Assembly: GCA_020634625.1 (NCBI GenBank)
Contig: JACKBJ010000003.1
Span: forward strand, 124,001 to 188,000
DNA: 64,000 bases
Origin: Caldilineae bacterium
Lineage (GTDB): Bacteria > Chloroflexota > Anaerolineae > Epilineales > Epilineaceae
Direction: 5' to 3'
Both the position numbers and the translations under genes were made by a program. Numbering within the stretch: position 1 is the first letter of the stretch; the number at the start of each line of letters is the position of its first letter. The notes beneath the pieces were generated by a model. The model ran no database searches. It was not told the DNA's origin and saw only the letters and a program-made list of their open reading frames with translations. This document shows, piece by piece, positions 35,411 through 44,479 of the stretch.

Positions 35411-36550
35411 ATGCAGACCATCCTCAAGCTCTTCGCGGCCATCGGCGGCCTGGCCAGCCTGGCCCTGGTGCTCGCCCTGGCCGGCCTGGCGCGCGGCGAT
35501 CTGACGGCAGGCCTCGACAGCCCGGTTCGCGGGGCGTCGCTGGCCCAGGACCAGCCCGCGGGCGAGGCCGCGCCGGCCGCGCCGGCCGCGCCGGCCGAGC
35601 CGCTCACGCATGCCCTGCGCTGGGTTCACGCCTTCGGGGCACCGCATCGGGTCGAGGCCGTCGCGGGCCTGCCCGGCGACGCCCTGACGCTGGCCTTCGC
35701 GGCCGGCCCCCTGGTCGAGGGACCCGGCATCGTCGTCTCCAACCTGGTCGAGGGCAGCCCGGCCGAGCAGGCCGGCCTGCGCCGAGGCGACATCCTGCTC
35801 TCGATCGACGGCCAGCCCGTCGATGCTTTCGGCGCGCTGTGGACGGCGCTCGAGGACAAGGCCGCGGGCGACTCGGTCACGCTCGAGTATCAGCGCGGCG
35901 ACGCCGTCCTCAGCGGCAGCGCCCGGCTCGAGGCCTCGGGCGAGGCGGAGCGCGCCGGGCTGGGCATCGTGCCCTGCGGCGGCTTGGGCCTGCTGCCGGA
36001 TGCCGCGCTGGCGCAGGTGATCCAGCTGGACGGCTCGGGCCTTCTGGACGGCGAGAGCCGGATCGTCGACGTGGTCGAAGGCGGCGCGGCCGCCGCGGCC
36101 GGCCTCCGGGCCGGCGACCGGATCCTCGCGATCGACGGCGTCGCGCTGGACCCGGGCGAGGACCTGGCCGAGCGGCTGGCCGACTTCGCGCCGGGCGACC
36201 GGCTGAGCCTGAGCATCGAGCGACCCGGCGAGGACGACGCGGAGCCCCGCACGCTCGAGGTGACGTTGGTGCTGGGCGCGCACCCGGAGGATCCCCAGCG
36301 GGCCTTCCTCGGCATCCACTACGCGTCGAGCCTGACCATCGAGACGCAGGCGGGCCCGCACTTCGGTTGGCGGCACGGCCCCGACCGGTCCGGCGGCGTC
36401 TTCGAGCGCTTCTTCCACCGCGAGGCCGAGGGCGACGCCGACGGCGGGGCGGCGCCCGACGCGGATGGGGATGCGGATGCGGAGCCCGACGCGTCGGTCC
36501 CCGCCGCGCCCGCCGCGCCCGCCGCCGAGCCGGCGGGCAGGACGCGCTGA
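35411..36550 (+). CDS. Signal-anchored protein with two PDZ domains and no protease domain
   Basis: The protein has 379 residues; TAGGAG lies about 8 bases before the ATG, and a TATGCT box at 35351-35356 may be its own promoter. An N-terminal hydrophobic helix (about 8-27) anchors or exports it. PDZ 1 (about 100-175) includes SPAEQAGLRRGDILLSIDG. PDZ 2 (about 215-300) includes AAAAAGLRAGDRILAIDGV. The C-terminus is acidic and Ala/Pro-rich, ending ...AEPAGRTR. The PDZ style is that of HtrA/DegP proteins, but no trypsin-like triad is present. It sits between the regulator and the kinase, so it may be an accessory sensor on the outer face of the membrane. Confidence 0.85.
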   Translation: MQTILKLFAAIGGLASLALVLALAGLARGDLTAGLDSPVRGASLAQDQPAGEAAPAAPAAPAEPLTHALRWVHAFGAPHRVEAVAGLPGDALTLAFAAGPLVEGPGIVVSNLVEGSPAEQAGLRRGDILLSIDGQPVDAFGALWTALEDKAAGDSVTLEYQRGDAVLSGSARLEASGEAERAGLGIVPCGGLGLLPDAALAQVIQLDGSGLLDGESRIVDVVEGGAAAAAGLRAGDRILAIDGVALDPGEDLAERLADFAPGDRLSLSIERPGEDDAEPRTLEVTLVLGAHPEDPQRAFLGIHYASSLTIETQAGPHFGWRHGPDRSGGVFERFFHREAEGDADGGAAPDADGDADAEPDASVPAAPAAPAAEPAGRTR

Positions 36551-36551
36551 G

Positions 36552-36569
36552 CCGGGCGACGATGCCCGG
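36552..36569 (+). terminator. Short hairpin between the PDZ and kinase genes
   Basis: CCGGGC (36552-36557) pairs with GCCCGG (36564-36569) over a 6-base loop just after the PDZ stop codon. It is too short for a confident terminator and may attenuate transcription into the kinase gene. Confidence 0.3.
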
Positions 36570-36710
36570 ACGCCGGAACCTTGAACGTCGACCTTGAAGC
36601 AGCGCTCGCAGCCTGCGATCCGAGACGGAATCCATGGACGAGCGCGGCGGCGGAGCGGCCACTTCCGGCCCTCCGCCGTCGCGCGTGAGCATCAGCGAGG
36701 CGGACCGAAC

Positions 36711-38561
36711 ATGCGCACATCGATCCGAGGCCGACTGGTCTTCAGCTACGTCCTCATGACCGTGCTCAGCGTGGCCGTGATGGGCGGGCTCGGCCTGAGC
36801 CTGGTCTCGGAGCTCGGCCAGCTGCGCGAGCAGCGCCAGCTCGGCCTCAGCGCGCTGGCCATCGCCGACCAGGCCGAGCCCTGGCTGGAAGGGCAGGCGG
36901 CGCCGGTGGTGCTCGGCGAGCTGGCACAGGGCGCGGCCTTCCTGCTGGATGCCCGAGTGCGCATCCTCGGATCCGAGGCCACCGTCCTGGCCGACGCCAT
37001 GGCGGTGGACCAGGGGGCGCAGATCGCCTGGCTGGCGGCGGCGCCGGCCGACCCCGCGGCCGACCCCGCGGCCGACCCATCCGAGCCGCGACCCGGCGAG
37101 GCGCCGGCCGAGCCGACCTTCGCCCGTCGGCTCGAAGACGTCCACGAGCTGATCTTCGCCTCGGGAGCCCTGACGCAGGCCGAGCAGGGCCGGCCGGCGG
37201 GCGGGCTGACCTTCGCCCTGCGGCGCGGCGAGCCGAGCTTCGGCCCGGGCGGGATGCAGCTCGAGCTGCTGACCCAGGCCGCGCCGCCCGGCCAGGTGGT
37301 CACGCGCGGCCTCGAGCTCGCCCGCGTGGTGCACGCGCTCGACGCGAGCGACCGCGTGCCCGAGCTCGAGCCGGTCCGGATCGAGCTCGGGCCGATGGCG
37401 CTCCGCGTCGACGCGGCGGGGGGCCATCACGCGTTGCTGGACGACGGCATCGGCCGCCATCTGGCGACGTTCCTGGCCGGCGACCTCGGCCAGCCCGAGC
37501 CCCCGCGCAGCCCGCGGGTGGTCCGGGTCGCCATCGGGCCGAACGAGGCGCCGACGGGCTTCGTCGAGATCAGCCAGGCGCCGGATGTCACCGGCGCCAA
37601 CCTCGGCGCGACGGCGCGGGCCTTCGGCCTGGCGGCGCTGGGCGCCAGCCTGCTCTCGGCGCTGGTCGGGCTCGCGATGAGCCGGGGGCTGAGCGCGCCG
37701 CTGGCCGAGCTGGACGCCGTCGCCGCGCGCATGGGCGCGGGCGACCTCGCGGCGCGGGCGCCGCTGGGCCGGCCGGACGAGATCGGCCGCCTCGCCCGGC
37801 GCTTCAACGGCATGGCCGACGGCCTCGAAGCCAGCTTCGCCGCCATCGAGGCCGAGCGGGACGCGCTGCGCCGCTTCGTGGCCGACGCCAGCCACGAGCT
37901 GCGCACGCCCATCACCGCGCTGGCCAACTACAACGCGCTGCTACAAGGCGGCGCTGCCGACGACGACGCGCTCCGCGGCGACTTCCTGGCCGAGCAGGAA
38001 CGCCAGATCGAGCGCCTGGCCTGGATCACCCGCAACCTGCTCGACCTGTCGCGCCTGGACGCCGGCCTGGTCGAGCTCGAGCGCGAGACCTGCAGCGCGG
38101 CGAGCCTCTTCGAGGCGGCCCTGGCCGCGCTCGGACCCAAGGCGGAGGCCCGGCGGCGGGACCTGCAGCGGCTGCCGGAGGGGCTCGACCTGAGGCTGGA
38201 CTGCGATCCGGGCCGAGTGGCCATCGCGTTGGCCAACCTGATCGACAACGCGATCAAGTTCTCGCCCGAGGGCCGCCCGATCCGGCTGCGCGCTGCGGCG
38301 CTCGACTGGGACGACGCGGGCACCGTCCGGCCAGGCCTGCTCTTGGAGGTGGAGGACGGCGGGCCGGGCATCCACGCAGGCGATGCCGAGCGCATCTTCG
38401 AGCGCTTCCACCGCGGCCCGGGAACGGCCGCCATCGCGGGCAGCGGGCTGGGCCTGGCCATCGTGCGCGGCATCGCGCAGGCCCACGGCGGATGGGTTCG
38501 CGCCGAGGCCGGGGCCGATGGCGGGGCGCGCCTGTGCCTCTGGCTGCCGGGCGAGGCCTAG
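36711..38561 (+). CDS. Membrane sensor histidine kinase (HAMP, HisKA, HATPase_c)
   Basis: The protein has 616 residues. Two membrane helices (about 10-35 and 300-325) enclose a roughly 265-residue extracytoplasmic sensor region containing an Ala/Asp/Pro repeat (DPAADPAADP). HAMP follows at about 326-380 (SRGLSAPLAELDAV). HisKA has His395 in DASHELRTP. The ATPase domain has the N-box NLIDNAIKFSPEG, G1-like EDGGPGI, F-box FERFHRG and G2 GSGLGLAIVRGI. It should phosphorylate the regulator at 34470. The start at 36711 is the ATG directly before the first helix. Stimulus unknown; the PDZ protein upstream may be part of the sensing complex. Confidence 0.93.
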   Translation: MRTSIRGRLVFSYVLMTVLSVAVMGGLGLSLVSELGQLREQRQLGLSALAIADQAEPWLEGQAAPVVLGELAQGAAFLLDARVRILGSEATVLADAMAVDQGAQIAWLAAAPADPAADPAADPSEPRPGEAPAEPTFARRLEDVHELIFASGALTQAEQGRPAGGLTFALRRGEPSFGPGGMQLELLTQAAPPGQVVTRGLELARVVHALDASDRVPELEPVRIELGPMALRVDAAGGHHALLDDGIGRHLATFLAGDLGQPEPPRSPRVVRVAIGPNEAPTGFVEISQAPDVTGANLGATARAFGLAALGASLLSALVGLAMSRGLSAPLAELDAVAARMGAGDLAARAPLGRPDEIGRLARRFNGMADGLEASFAAIEAERDALRRFVADASHELRTPITALANYNALLQGGAADDDALRGDFLAEQERQIERLAWITRNLLDLSRLDAGLVELERETCSAASLFEAALAALGPKAEARRRDLQRLPEGLDLRLDCDPGRVAIALANLIDNAIKFSPEGRPIRLRAAALDWDDAGTVRPGLLLEVEDGGPGIHAGDAERIFERFHRGPGTAAIAGSGLGLAIVRGIAQAHGGWVRAEAGADGGARLCLWLPGEA

Positions 38562-38570
38562 GCCCGGTGG

Positions 38571-38600
38571 GGCGGCGAGATGGGCGTTGGCCCATCCGCC
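38571..38600. terminator. Hairpin terminator between convergent genes
   Basis: GATGGGC (38579-38585) and GCCCATC (38590-38596) form a 7-bp stem with a GTTG loop, extended outward by GGCG/CGCC after a small bulge. It lies between the kinase stop (38561) and the stop of the minus-strand gene at 38647. Confidence 0.6.
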
Positions 38601-38646
38601 GCAGCCCGAGGGCCCTGCGGGACGCCACGCCGACGGAGCGCCGGCC

Positions 38647-39063
38647 TCAACCTTCCTGCTTCAGCTTCGCGTAGGCGCCCTCCCAGAGGCGCGGCGAGCG
38701 GGTGAGCTTGACCACGTCGACGTCGGCGAAGCGGGGCGCCAGCTCGGCCAGGACCACCGGCACGCGGACCCAGTCGTCGACGCCGATGAGCCGGGCCAGC
38801 CGCTCGGCGGCCTTGTCGGTCCACTCCCAGTCGGCGCGCAGCCGATCGGCCTTGATGTAGTAGTGGCGCTTGTCCCAGGCGCTGGCCGACTGCTCGACGC
38901 CCGCGCCGATCTCGCGCAGCGCGATCACGATCAGCGCGGCCAGGTCCTTGGCCTCGGCGTCGAGGCTCGGCTTGGCCATCAGGCGCTTGAGCGCCTCGGC
39001 GATGGTGCGGCGCCAGCGCTGTCGCTGCGTGCCGGTGCTGTCGGTGCTGATCAATCGGCCCAT
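38647..39063 (-). CDS. Conserved-looking 138-residue protein of unknown function
   Basis: I cannot assign this protein. It is soluble, mostly helical and rich in Arg, Lys, Trp and Ala, with a basic N-terminus (TGTQRQRWRRTIAEALKRL) and an aromatic segment (WDKRHYYIKADRLRADWEW). No signal peptide or catalytic motif is visible. Coding is supported by an excellent promoter at 39163-39135 on the minus strand and by balanced codon use. It is divergent from the purine cluster, 172 bases away, but nothing ties it to purine synthesis. Confidence 0.75.
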   Translation of the reverse strand: MGRLISTDSTGTQRQRWRRTIAEALKRLMAKPSLDAEAKDLAALIVIALREIGAGVEQSASAWDKRHYYIKADRLRADWEWTDKAAERLARLIGVDDWVRVPVVLAELAPRFADVDVVKLTRSPRLWEGAYAKLKQEG

Positions 39064-39134
39064 GGGGCGACTCCGGATGGGGCGCTGCCGTCGCCCTGAC
39101 GGCGGCGACGACGGGCTCAGAACAGGCGTTCGAG

Positions 39135-39163
39135 ATTGTAACCAGCTTCGGGTCGGTCGTCAA
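39135..39163 (-). promoter_or_regulatory. Sigma-70 promoter of the 138-residue protein gene
   Basis: On the minus strand: TTGACG (39163-39158), a 17-base spacer, TACAAT (39140-39135). It is back to back with the purN-like promoter, with 36 bases between the two -35 boxes. Confidence 0.7.
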
Positions 39164-39199
39164 TCCCCGGCGTCGAGCCCTGCCGGTCGCGCGAAGGCC

Positions 39200-39228
39200 T
39201 TGGCGGCCCGACGGCCGCGACCTACAAT
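39200..39228 (+). promoter_or_regulatory. Sigma-70 promoter giving a likely leaderless purN-like mRNA
   Basis: TTGGCG (39200-39205), a 17-base spacer, TACAAT (39223-39228), then 7 bases to the ATG at 39236. Transcription would begin at or within a base or two of the start codon. Confidence 0.65.
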
Positions 39229-39235
39229 GCCGGGC

Positions 39236-40138
39236 ATGCCCGACCCGCAACCCATGCCGGCGCGTTCCCAGCCAGCCCCGGCCAGCATCGGCCTCTTCTC
39301 GACCCTGACCAGCGTCGGCTCGCGCGAGCTGGTGCTGCGCATCCTGGCGGCCTGCGTCTCGGGCGAGATCCCCGGCGTGCGGCCGGCCTTCCTCCTGGTC
39401 GAGCGCGAGGCGGGCGAGTCGGAGCAGACCGACGCCTCGTTGGCCGAGATCGCCGCCCGCCATCCCGACCTGCGCATCGTCCGCGCCTCGGCCGTCCGCT
39501 TTCAGGCCCAGGCGCGCAAGGCCGCCCGGGCGGCCGGCGACGAGGCCGCCCTCTGGCGCTGGCGCGACGCCTTCTACGCCAGCTACCGCGAGCGCCTGCC
39601 GGCCAGCGACCTGGACCTGCTCCTGGGCAGCATGTGGATCTGGGGGGCGCGGCAATGCGCCGAGCGGCGCGGGGTCAACCTGCACCCCTCGCTGCCCTCG
39701 GGCCCCTTGGGCAAGATGTGGTTCGAGGTCATCTGGGACCTGGTGGTCCAGGACGCCGCCGAATCGGGCGTCATGTTGCACCGGGTCACGCCCGAGGTCG
39801 ACGAGGGGCCGGTGGTGGCCTGGTGCCGCTACCGCCTGCGCGACCCCGAGCTCGACGCGCTGCGGGCGACCCTCCCGGCCTGCAGCGAGGATCGGGTGGC
39901 CTTGATCAACCTGGAGCGCGCCCTCAAGCGCGAGGCGACCCACCCGCTCTTTCACGCCATCCGGGCCCGCGGCTACGCCCGCGAGCTGCCGCTGATGCTC
40001 GAGACGGTGCGCGCGGTGGCCGAGGGCCGGCTGCGGCTCGAGCGGGGCGGGGTCTACGGCGCCGACGGGGCCGAGATCGTCGGCGGTCTGGAGCTGACCC
40101 GCGAGGTCGAGGCGGCGCTGGCGCGGCGCGAGGGCTGA
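39236..40138 (+). CDS. purN: Formyltransferase-fold protein, phosphoribosylglycinamide formyltransferase-like (PurN)
   Basis: The protein has 300 residues, about 100 longer than typical PurN because of insertions after the N-terminal strand and at the C-terminus. The catalytic region is present: GVNLHPSLPSG gives the Asn and His of the family motif (NxHPSLLP), and VTPEVDEGPVVA gives the Asp of the TxELDxGPI motif. It is therefore expected to transfer formyl from 10-formyltetrahydrofolate to GAR. The start is the ATG 7 bases after a -10 box; longer in-frame extensions cross the divergent promoter region. It heads a purine cluster, with purD 78 bases downstream. Confidence 0.8.
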   Translation: MPDPQPMPARSQPAPASIGLFSTLTSVGSRELVLRILAACVSGEIPGVRPAFLLVEREAGESEQTDASLAEIAARHPDLRIVRASAVRFQAQARKAARAAGDEAALWRWRDAFYASYRERLPASDLDLLLGSMWIWGARQCAERRGVNLHPSLPSGPLGKMWFEVIWDLVVQDAAESGVMLHRVTPEVDEGPVVAWCRYRLRDPELDALRATLPACSEDRVALINLERALKREATHPLFHAIRARGYARELPLMLETVRAVAEGRLRLERGGVYGADGAEIVGGLELTREVEAALARREG

Positions 40139-40215
40139 GCCCTCGGTCGATGCCGGGCGCTTCGTCCGGAGCCCGGCCGACGTGGTACAATCCGCCTTCG
40201 AAGGAGGAGCGCCCC

Positions 40216-41550
<1,335 letters not shown>

Positions 41551-41607
41551 GCCCGCCGCCAAGGCCCGGCCCCCGCGCCGCGCCGCCCGTCCAGGAGCAC
41601 CGCCGAC

Positions 41608-42636
41608 ATGAGCCGCCTGCCGACCATCGCCACCCTGGGCAGCCATTCGGCGCTGCAGATCCTCAAGGGCGCGCGCGACGAGGGCCTGCCGAACCTGGTC
41701 GTGGCCGCCGCCGGCCGTGACGCGCTCTACCGCCGCTACCCCTTCATCGACCAGGTGCGGTCGATCCCGCGCTACGCCGACTTCGAGGCCCTCGAGGGCG
41801 AGCTCTCGGAGGCCGGCTGCGTGATGGTGCCGCACGGTTCCTTCGTGGCCTACCTGGGCGAGGAGGTCAACCAGCGCATGCGGGTCGGCTACTACGGCAA
41901 CCGCGGCGTCCTGCGCTGGGAGGCCGACCGGGCCCTGCAGCGGCAGTGGCTGGAGCAGGCCGAGATCCGCATGCCGCGCGAGTTCAAGAGCCCCGACGCG
42001 GTCGACGACTGGCCGGTGCTGATCAAGACCGACGGCGCGGCCGGCGGCTCGGGCTACTTCCTGGCCCGGACGCCGGGCGCCCTCGAGCGCCGCCTGCGCC
42101 AGCTGGACGGCCTGGGCTACACCATCCAGCACTACGTGGTCGGTGTGACGCTCTACGTCCACTACTTCCAGAGCCTGGTCCACGACCGGCTCGAGATCCT
42201 GAGCATGGACCGCCGCTACGAGACCAACGTCGACGGCCTGGGCCGCCTGCCGCACCAGGTGCAGCAGGAGATCGACCCGCAGCCCAGCTACGTCGTGGTC
42301 GGCAACTCGCCGCTGGTCCTGCGCGAGTCGATGCTGGAGGAAGCCTATCGCATGGGCGAGCGGGTGGTCGAGACCAGCAAGGCGCTCATCGGCGGCGCCG
42401 GCATATGGGGGCCCTTCTGCCTCGAGACCATCATCACGCCCGACCTGCGCTTCCACGTCATCGAGATCAGCTGCCGCATCGTGGCCGGCACCAACATCTT
42501 CGTCGACGGCTCGCCCTACGCGGCCCTGTTCTTCGACGAGCCGATGTCGACCGGCCGGCGCATCGCCCGCGAGATCAAGGAGGCCCACGCGCTGGGCCGG
42601 CTGGGCGAGCTGATCGACGAAGGGCCGGGCGCTTGA
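41608..42636 (+). CDS. purP: PurP-type formate-dependent FAICAR synthetase, copy 1
   Basis: The protein has 342 residues, the usual PurP length. It starts with IATLGSHSALQILKGARDEG, the family's N-terminal motif, and has the ATP-grasp region VLIKTDGAAGGSGYFLA, then QHYVVGVTLYVHYFQS, the Asp/Arg-rich MDRRYETNVDGLGRLP and a C-terminal EISCRIVAGTNIFVDGSPY. PurP converts AICAR to FAICAR with ATP and formate, replacing the folate-dependent PurH transformylase in archaea. Its place between purD and purE supports a purine role. AGGAG lies 10 bases before the ATG. Substitution at the canonical ARxxGGTN end (CRIVAGTN) should be noted. Confidence 0.9.
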   Translation: MSRLPTIATLGSHSALQILKGARDEGLPNLVVAAAGRDALYRRYPFIDQVRSIPRYADFEALEGELSEAGCVMVPHGSFVAYLGEEVNQRMRVGYYGNRGVLRWEADRALQRQWLEQAEIRMPREFKSPDAVDDWPVLIKTDGAAGGSGYFLARTPGALERRLRQLDGLGYTIQHYVVGVTLYVHYFQSLVHDRLEILSMDRRYETNVDGLGRLPHQVQQEIDPQPSYVVVGNSPLVLRESMLEEAYRMGERVVETSKALIGGAGIWGPFCLETIITPDLRFHVIEISCRIVAGTNIFVDGSPYAALFFDEPMSTGRRIAREIKEAHALGRLGELIDEGPGA

Positions 42637-42706
42637 GGCCGCCGGCCGACCATCCCAGCGATGTCCCGCCCATCGCGGCGGCCCTCCAACGCAAGGGAGC
42701 AAGACC

Positions 42707-43834
42707 ATGAACGACTGGCTCGCCGAGGCCATCGAGGACCTCGACGTCGAGGATCTGACCATCGCCGTCCTGGGCAGCCACTCCGCGTTGGAGGTGGCGC
42801 GCGGCGCCCAGGCCCAGGGCTTCCGCAGCCTGGTCGTGGCCCAGCAGGGCCGGCATCGGACCTACGCCGAGCACTTCAAGGCCGAGGACGGCGTCGGCTG
42901 CGTCGACGAGGTGATCGTGCTCGAGCGCTTCCGGCAGATCCTGGACCCGGACGTGCAGGCCCAGCTGAAGCAGTGGAGCAGCGTCTTCGTGCCGCACCGC
43001 AGCTTCGAGGTCTACCTCGACAGCGACTACGCGGCCATCGAGCAGCGCTTCCGGGTGCCGATGTTCGGCAACCGCCGGCTGCTGCGCATCGAGGAGCGCG
43101 AGCAGCATCCCAACCAGTACGACCTGCTGGAGGCGGCCGGCATCCGCCATCCGCGGCTCTTCGCCAGCCCGGCCGACATCGACCGGCCGGTGATGGTCAA
43201 GGTGCTCGAGGCGGCGCGCGGCTTCGAGCGGGCCTTCTTCATCGCCCGCGACCGGGCCGACTACGAGCGGATCGCCGAGCAGCGCATCGCGGCGGGCGTC
43301 TTCACCGAGGCCAGCCTGAAGGCGGCGACCATCGAAGAGTACGTGCTGGGACCGCTGGTCAACTTCAACTTCTACTACTCGCCCCTGCGCGAGCGGCTGG
43401 AGCTGCTGGGCACCGACACGCGCCGGCAGACCAACGCCGCCGGCCTGGCCGGCGTGCCGGCGCCGCTGCAGGCCGAGATCCTCGAGGCCATCCCGGTGAA
43501 GTACGAGGAGGCCGGGCATGTCGCGGTGACGGTGCTCGAGAGCATGCTCGAGATGATCTTCGAGGCCGGCGAGCGCTTCGTGGCCGCGGCGGCCGAGCAC
43601 TACGCGCCCGGGGTCATCGGGCCCTTCGCGCTGCAGAGCATCGTCACGCCCGGCCCGCCGCACAAGGACTTCGTCGTGGTCGACGTCAGCCCGCGCGTGC
43701 CCGGCTCGCCCGGCATCGCCGCCACGCCCTACAGCGCCTACCTGCACGGCCGGCCGGTGCCGGTGGGCGAGCGGATCGCGATGGAGCTGCGGCAGGCCGT
43801 GGACGAAGGCATGCTGGACCTGATCCTCACCTAG
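42707..43834 (+). CDS. PurP-type synthetase, copy 2 (diverged paralogue)
   Basis: The protein has 375 residues and aligns with copy 1 along its length: IAVLGSHSALEVARGAQAQG, VFVPHRSFEVYL, MFGNRRLLRIEE, VMVKVLEAARGFERAFFIA, VLGPLVNFNFYYSPL and VDVSPRVPGSPG. The last motif resembles the archaeal DVSxRVPGxPG type better than copy 1 does. It has a roughly 30-residue N-terminal extension (NDWLAEAIEDLDVEDLT) and a substituted ATP-grasp loop. One copy could make FAICAR and the other a related step, or the two could act together. AAGGGAG lies upstream of the ATG, and a terminator-like hairpin follows the stop. Confidence 0.85.
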   Translation: MNDWLAEAIEDLDVEDLTIAVLGSHSALEVARGAQAQGFRSLVVAQQGRHRTYAEHFKAEDGVGCVDEVIVLERFRQILDPDVQAQLKQWSSVFVPHRSFEVYLDSDYAAIEQRFRVPMFGNRRLLRIEEREQHPNQYDLLEAAGIRHPRLFASPADIDRPVMVKVLEAARGFERAFFIARDRADYERIAEQRIAAGVFTEASLKAATIEEYVLGPLVNFNFYYSPLRERLELLGTDTRRQTNAAGLAGVPAPLQAEILEAIPVKYEEAGHVAVTVLESMLEMIFEAGERFVAAAAEHYAPGVIGPFALQSIVTPGPPHKDFVVVDVSPRVPGSPGIAATPYSAYLHGRPVPVGERIAMELRQAVDEGMLDLILT

Positions 43835-43844
43835 CCTGCGCGAC

Positions 43845-43863
43845 GGCCCGGCGAGGCCGGGCC
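43845..43863 (+). terminator. GC-rich hairpin after the second purP gene
   Basis: GGCCCGGC (43845-43852) and GCCGGGCC (43856-43863) form a perfect 8-bp stem with a GAG loop, 11 bases after the stop. A TATCAT box at 43884-43889 follows, so purE may open a new transcript. Confidence 0.55.
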
Positions 43864-43936
43864 CGCCGCCGGCGGATCTGAGGTATCATCGACCGTCGAC
43901 CCCGAACCGGATCCGCCACGCCGAAGGAGACCCCGC

Positions 43937-44470
43937 ATGTCAGACCCCCAGCCGCGCGTCGCCATCCTGATGGGCAGCGACTCCGACCTGCCCGTGATGC
44001 GCGGCGCCGGCGACATTCTGGCCAGCTTCGGCATCGCCCACGAGGTCAAGGTGCTCTCGGCGCATCGCTCGCCGGCCCGCGCGGTCGACTACGTGACCAC
44101 GGCCCCGTCGCGCGGCGTGCGCGTCTTCATCTGCGGCGCCGGTATGGCCGCCCACCTGGCCGGCGTGGTGGCCGCCCACACCGCCCTGCCGGTGATCGGC
44201 GTGCCGCTCAAGAGCGAGTCGGCTGGCCTGGGCGGCGCCGACGCGCTCTACTCGACGGTGCAGATGCCGCCGGGCATCCCGGTGGCCACCGTGGCGGTGG
44301 GCGGCGCGAAGAACGCCGGCCACCTGGCCGCCCGCATCCTGGCGGTGTCGGACCCCGACCTGTCGGCGCGCATCGAGCGCTTCCGCCGCGAGATGGACGA
44401 GGGCGTGGCGGCCAAGAACGCCCAGCTCGATGCCCTCGGCGTCGACGGCTACCTGGCATCCAAGCGATAG
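43937..44470 (+). CDS. purE: N5-carboxyaminoimidazole ribonucleotide mutase / AIR carboxylase
   Basis: The protein has 177 residues, typical for PurE. It has the binding loop MGSDSDLPVM, SAHRSPARAVDYV, the GAGMAAHLAGVVAAHT segment and GVPLKSESAGLGGADALYSTVQMPPGIPVATVA. It makes CAIR from N5-CAIR, or from AIR and CO2 in class II enzymes. purK is not in the window, so the class cannot be settled. GAAGGAG lies about 7 bases before the ATG, and purC follows after 9 bases. Confidence 0.97.
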   Translation: MSDPQPRVAILMGSDSDLPVMRGAGDILASFGIAHEVKVLSAHRSPARAVDYVTTAPSRGVRVFICGAGMAAHLAGVVAAHTALPVIGVPLKSESAGLGGADALYSTVQMPPGIPVATVAVGGAKNAGHLAARILAVSDPDLSARIERFRREMDEGVAAKNAQLDALGVDGYLASKR

Positions 44471-44479
44471 GAGCACGCC

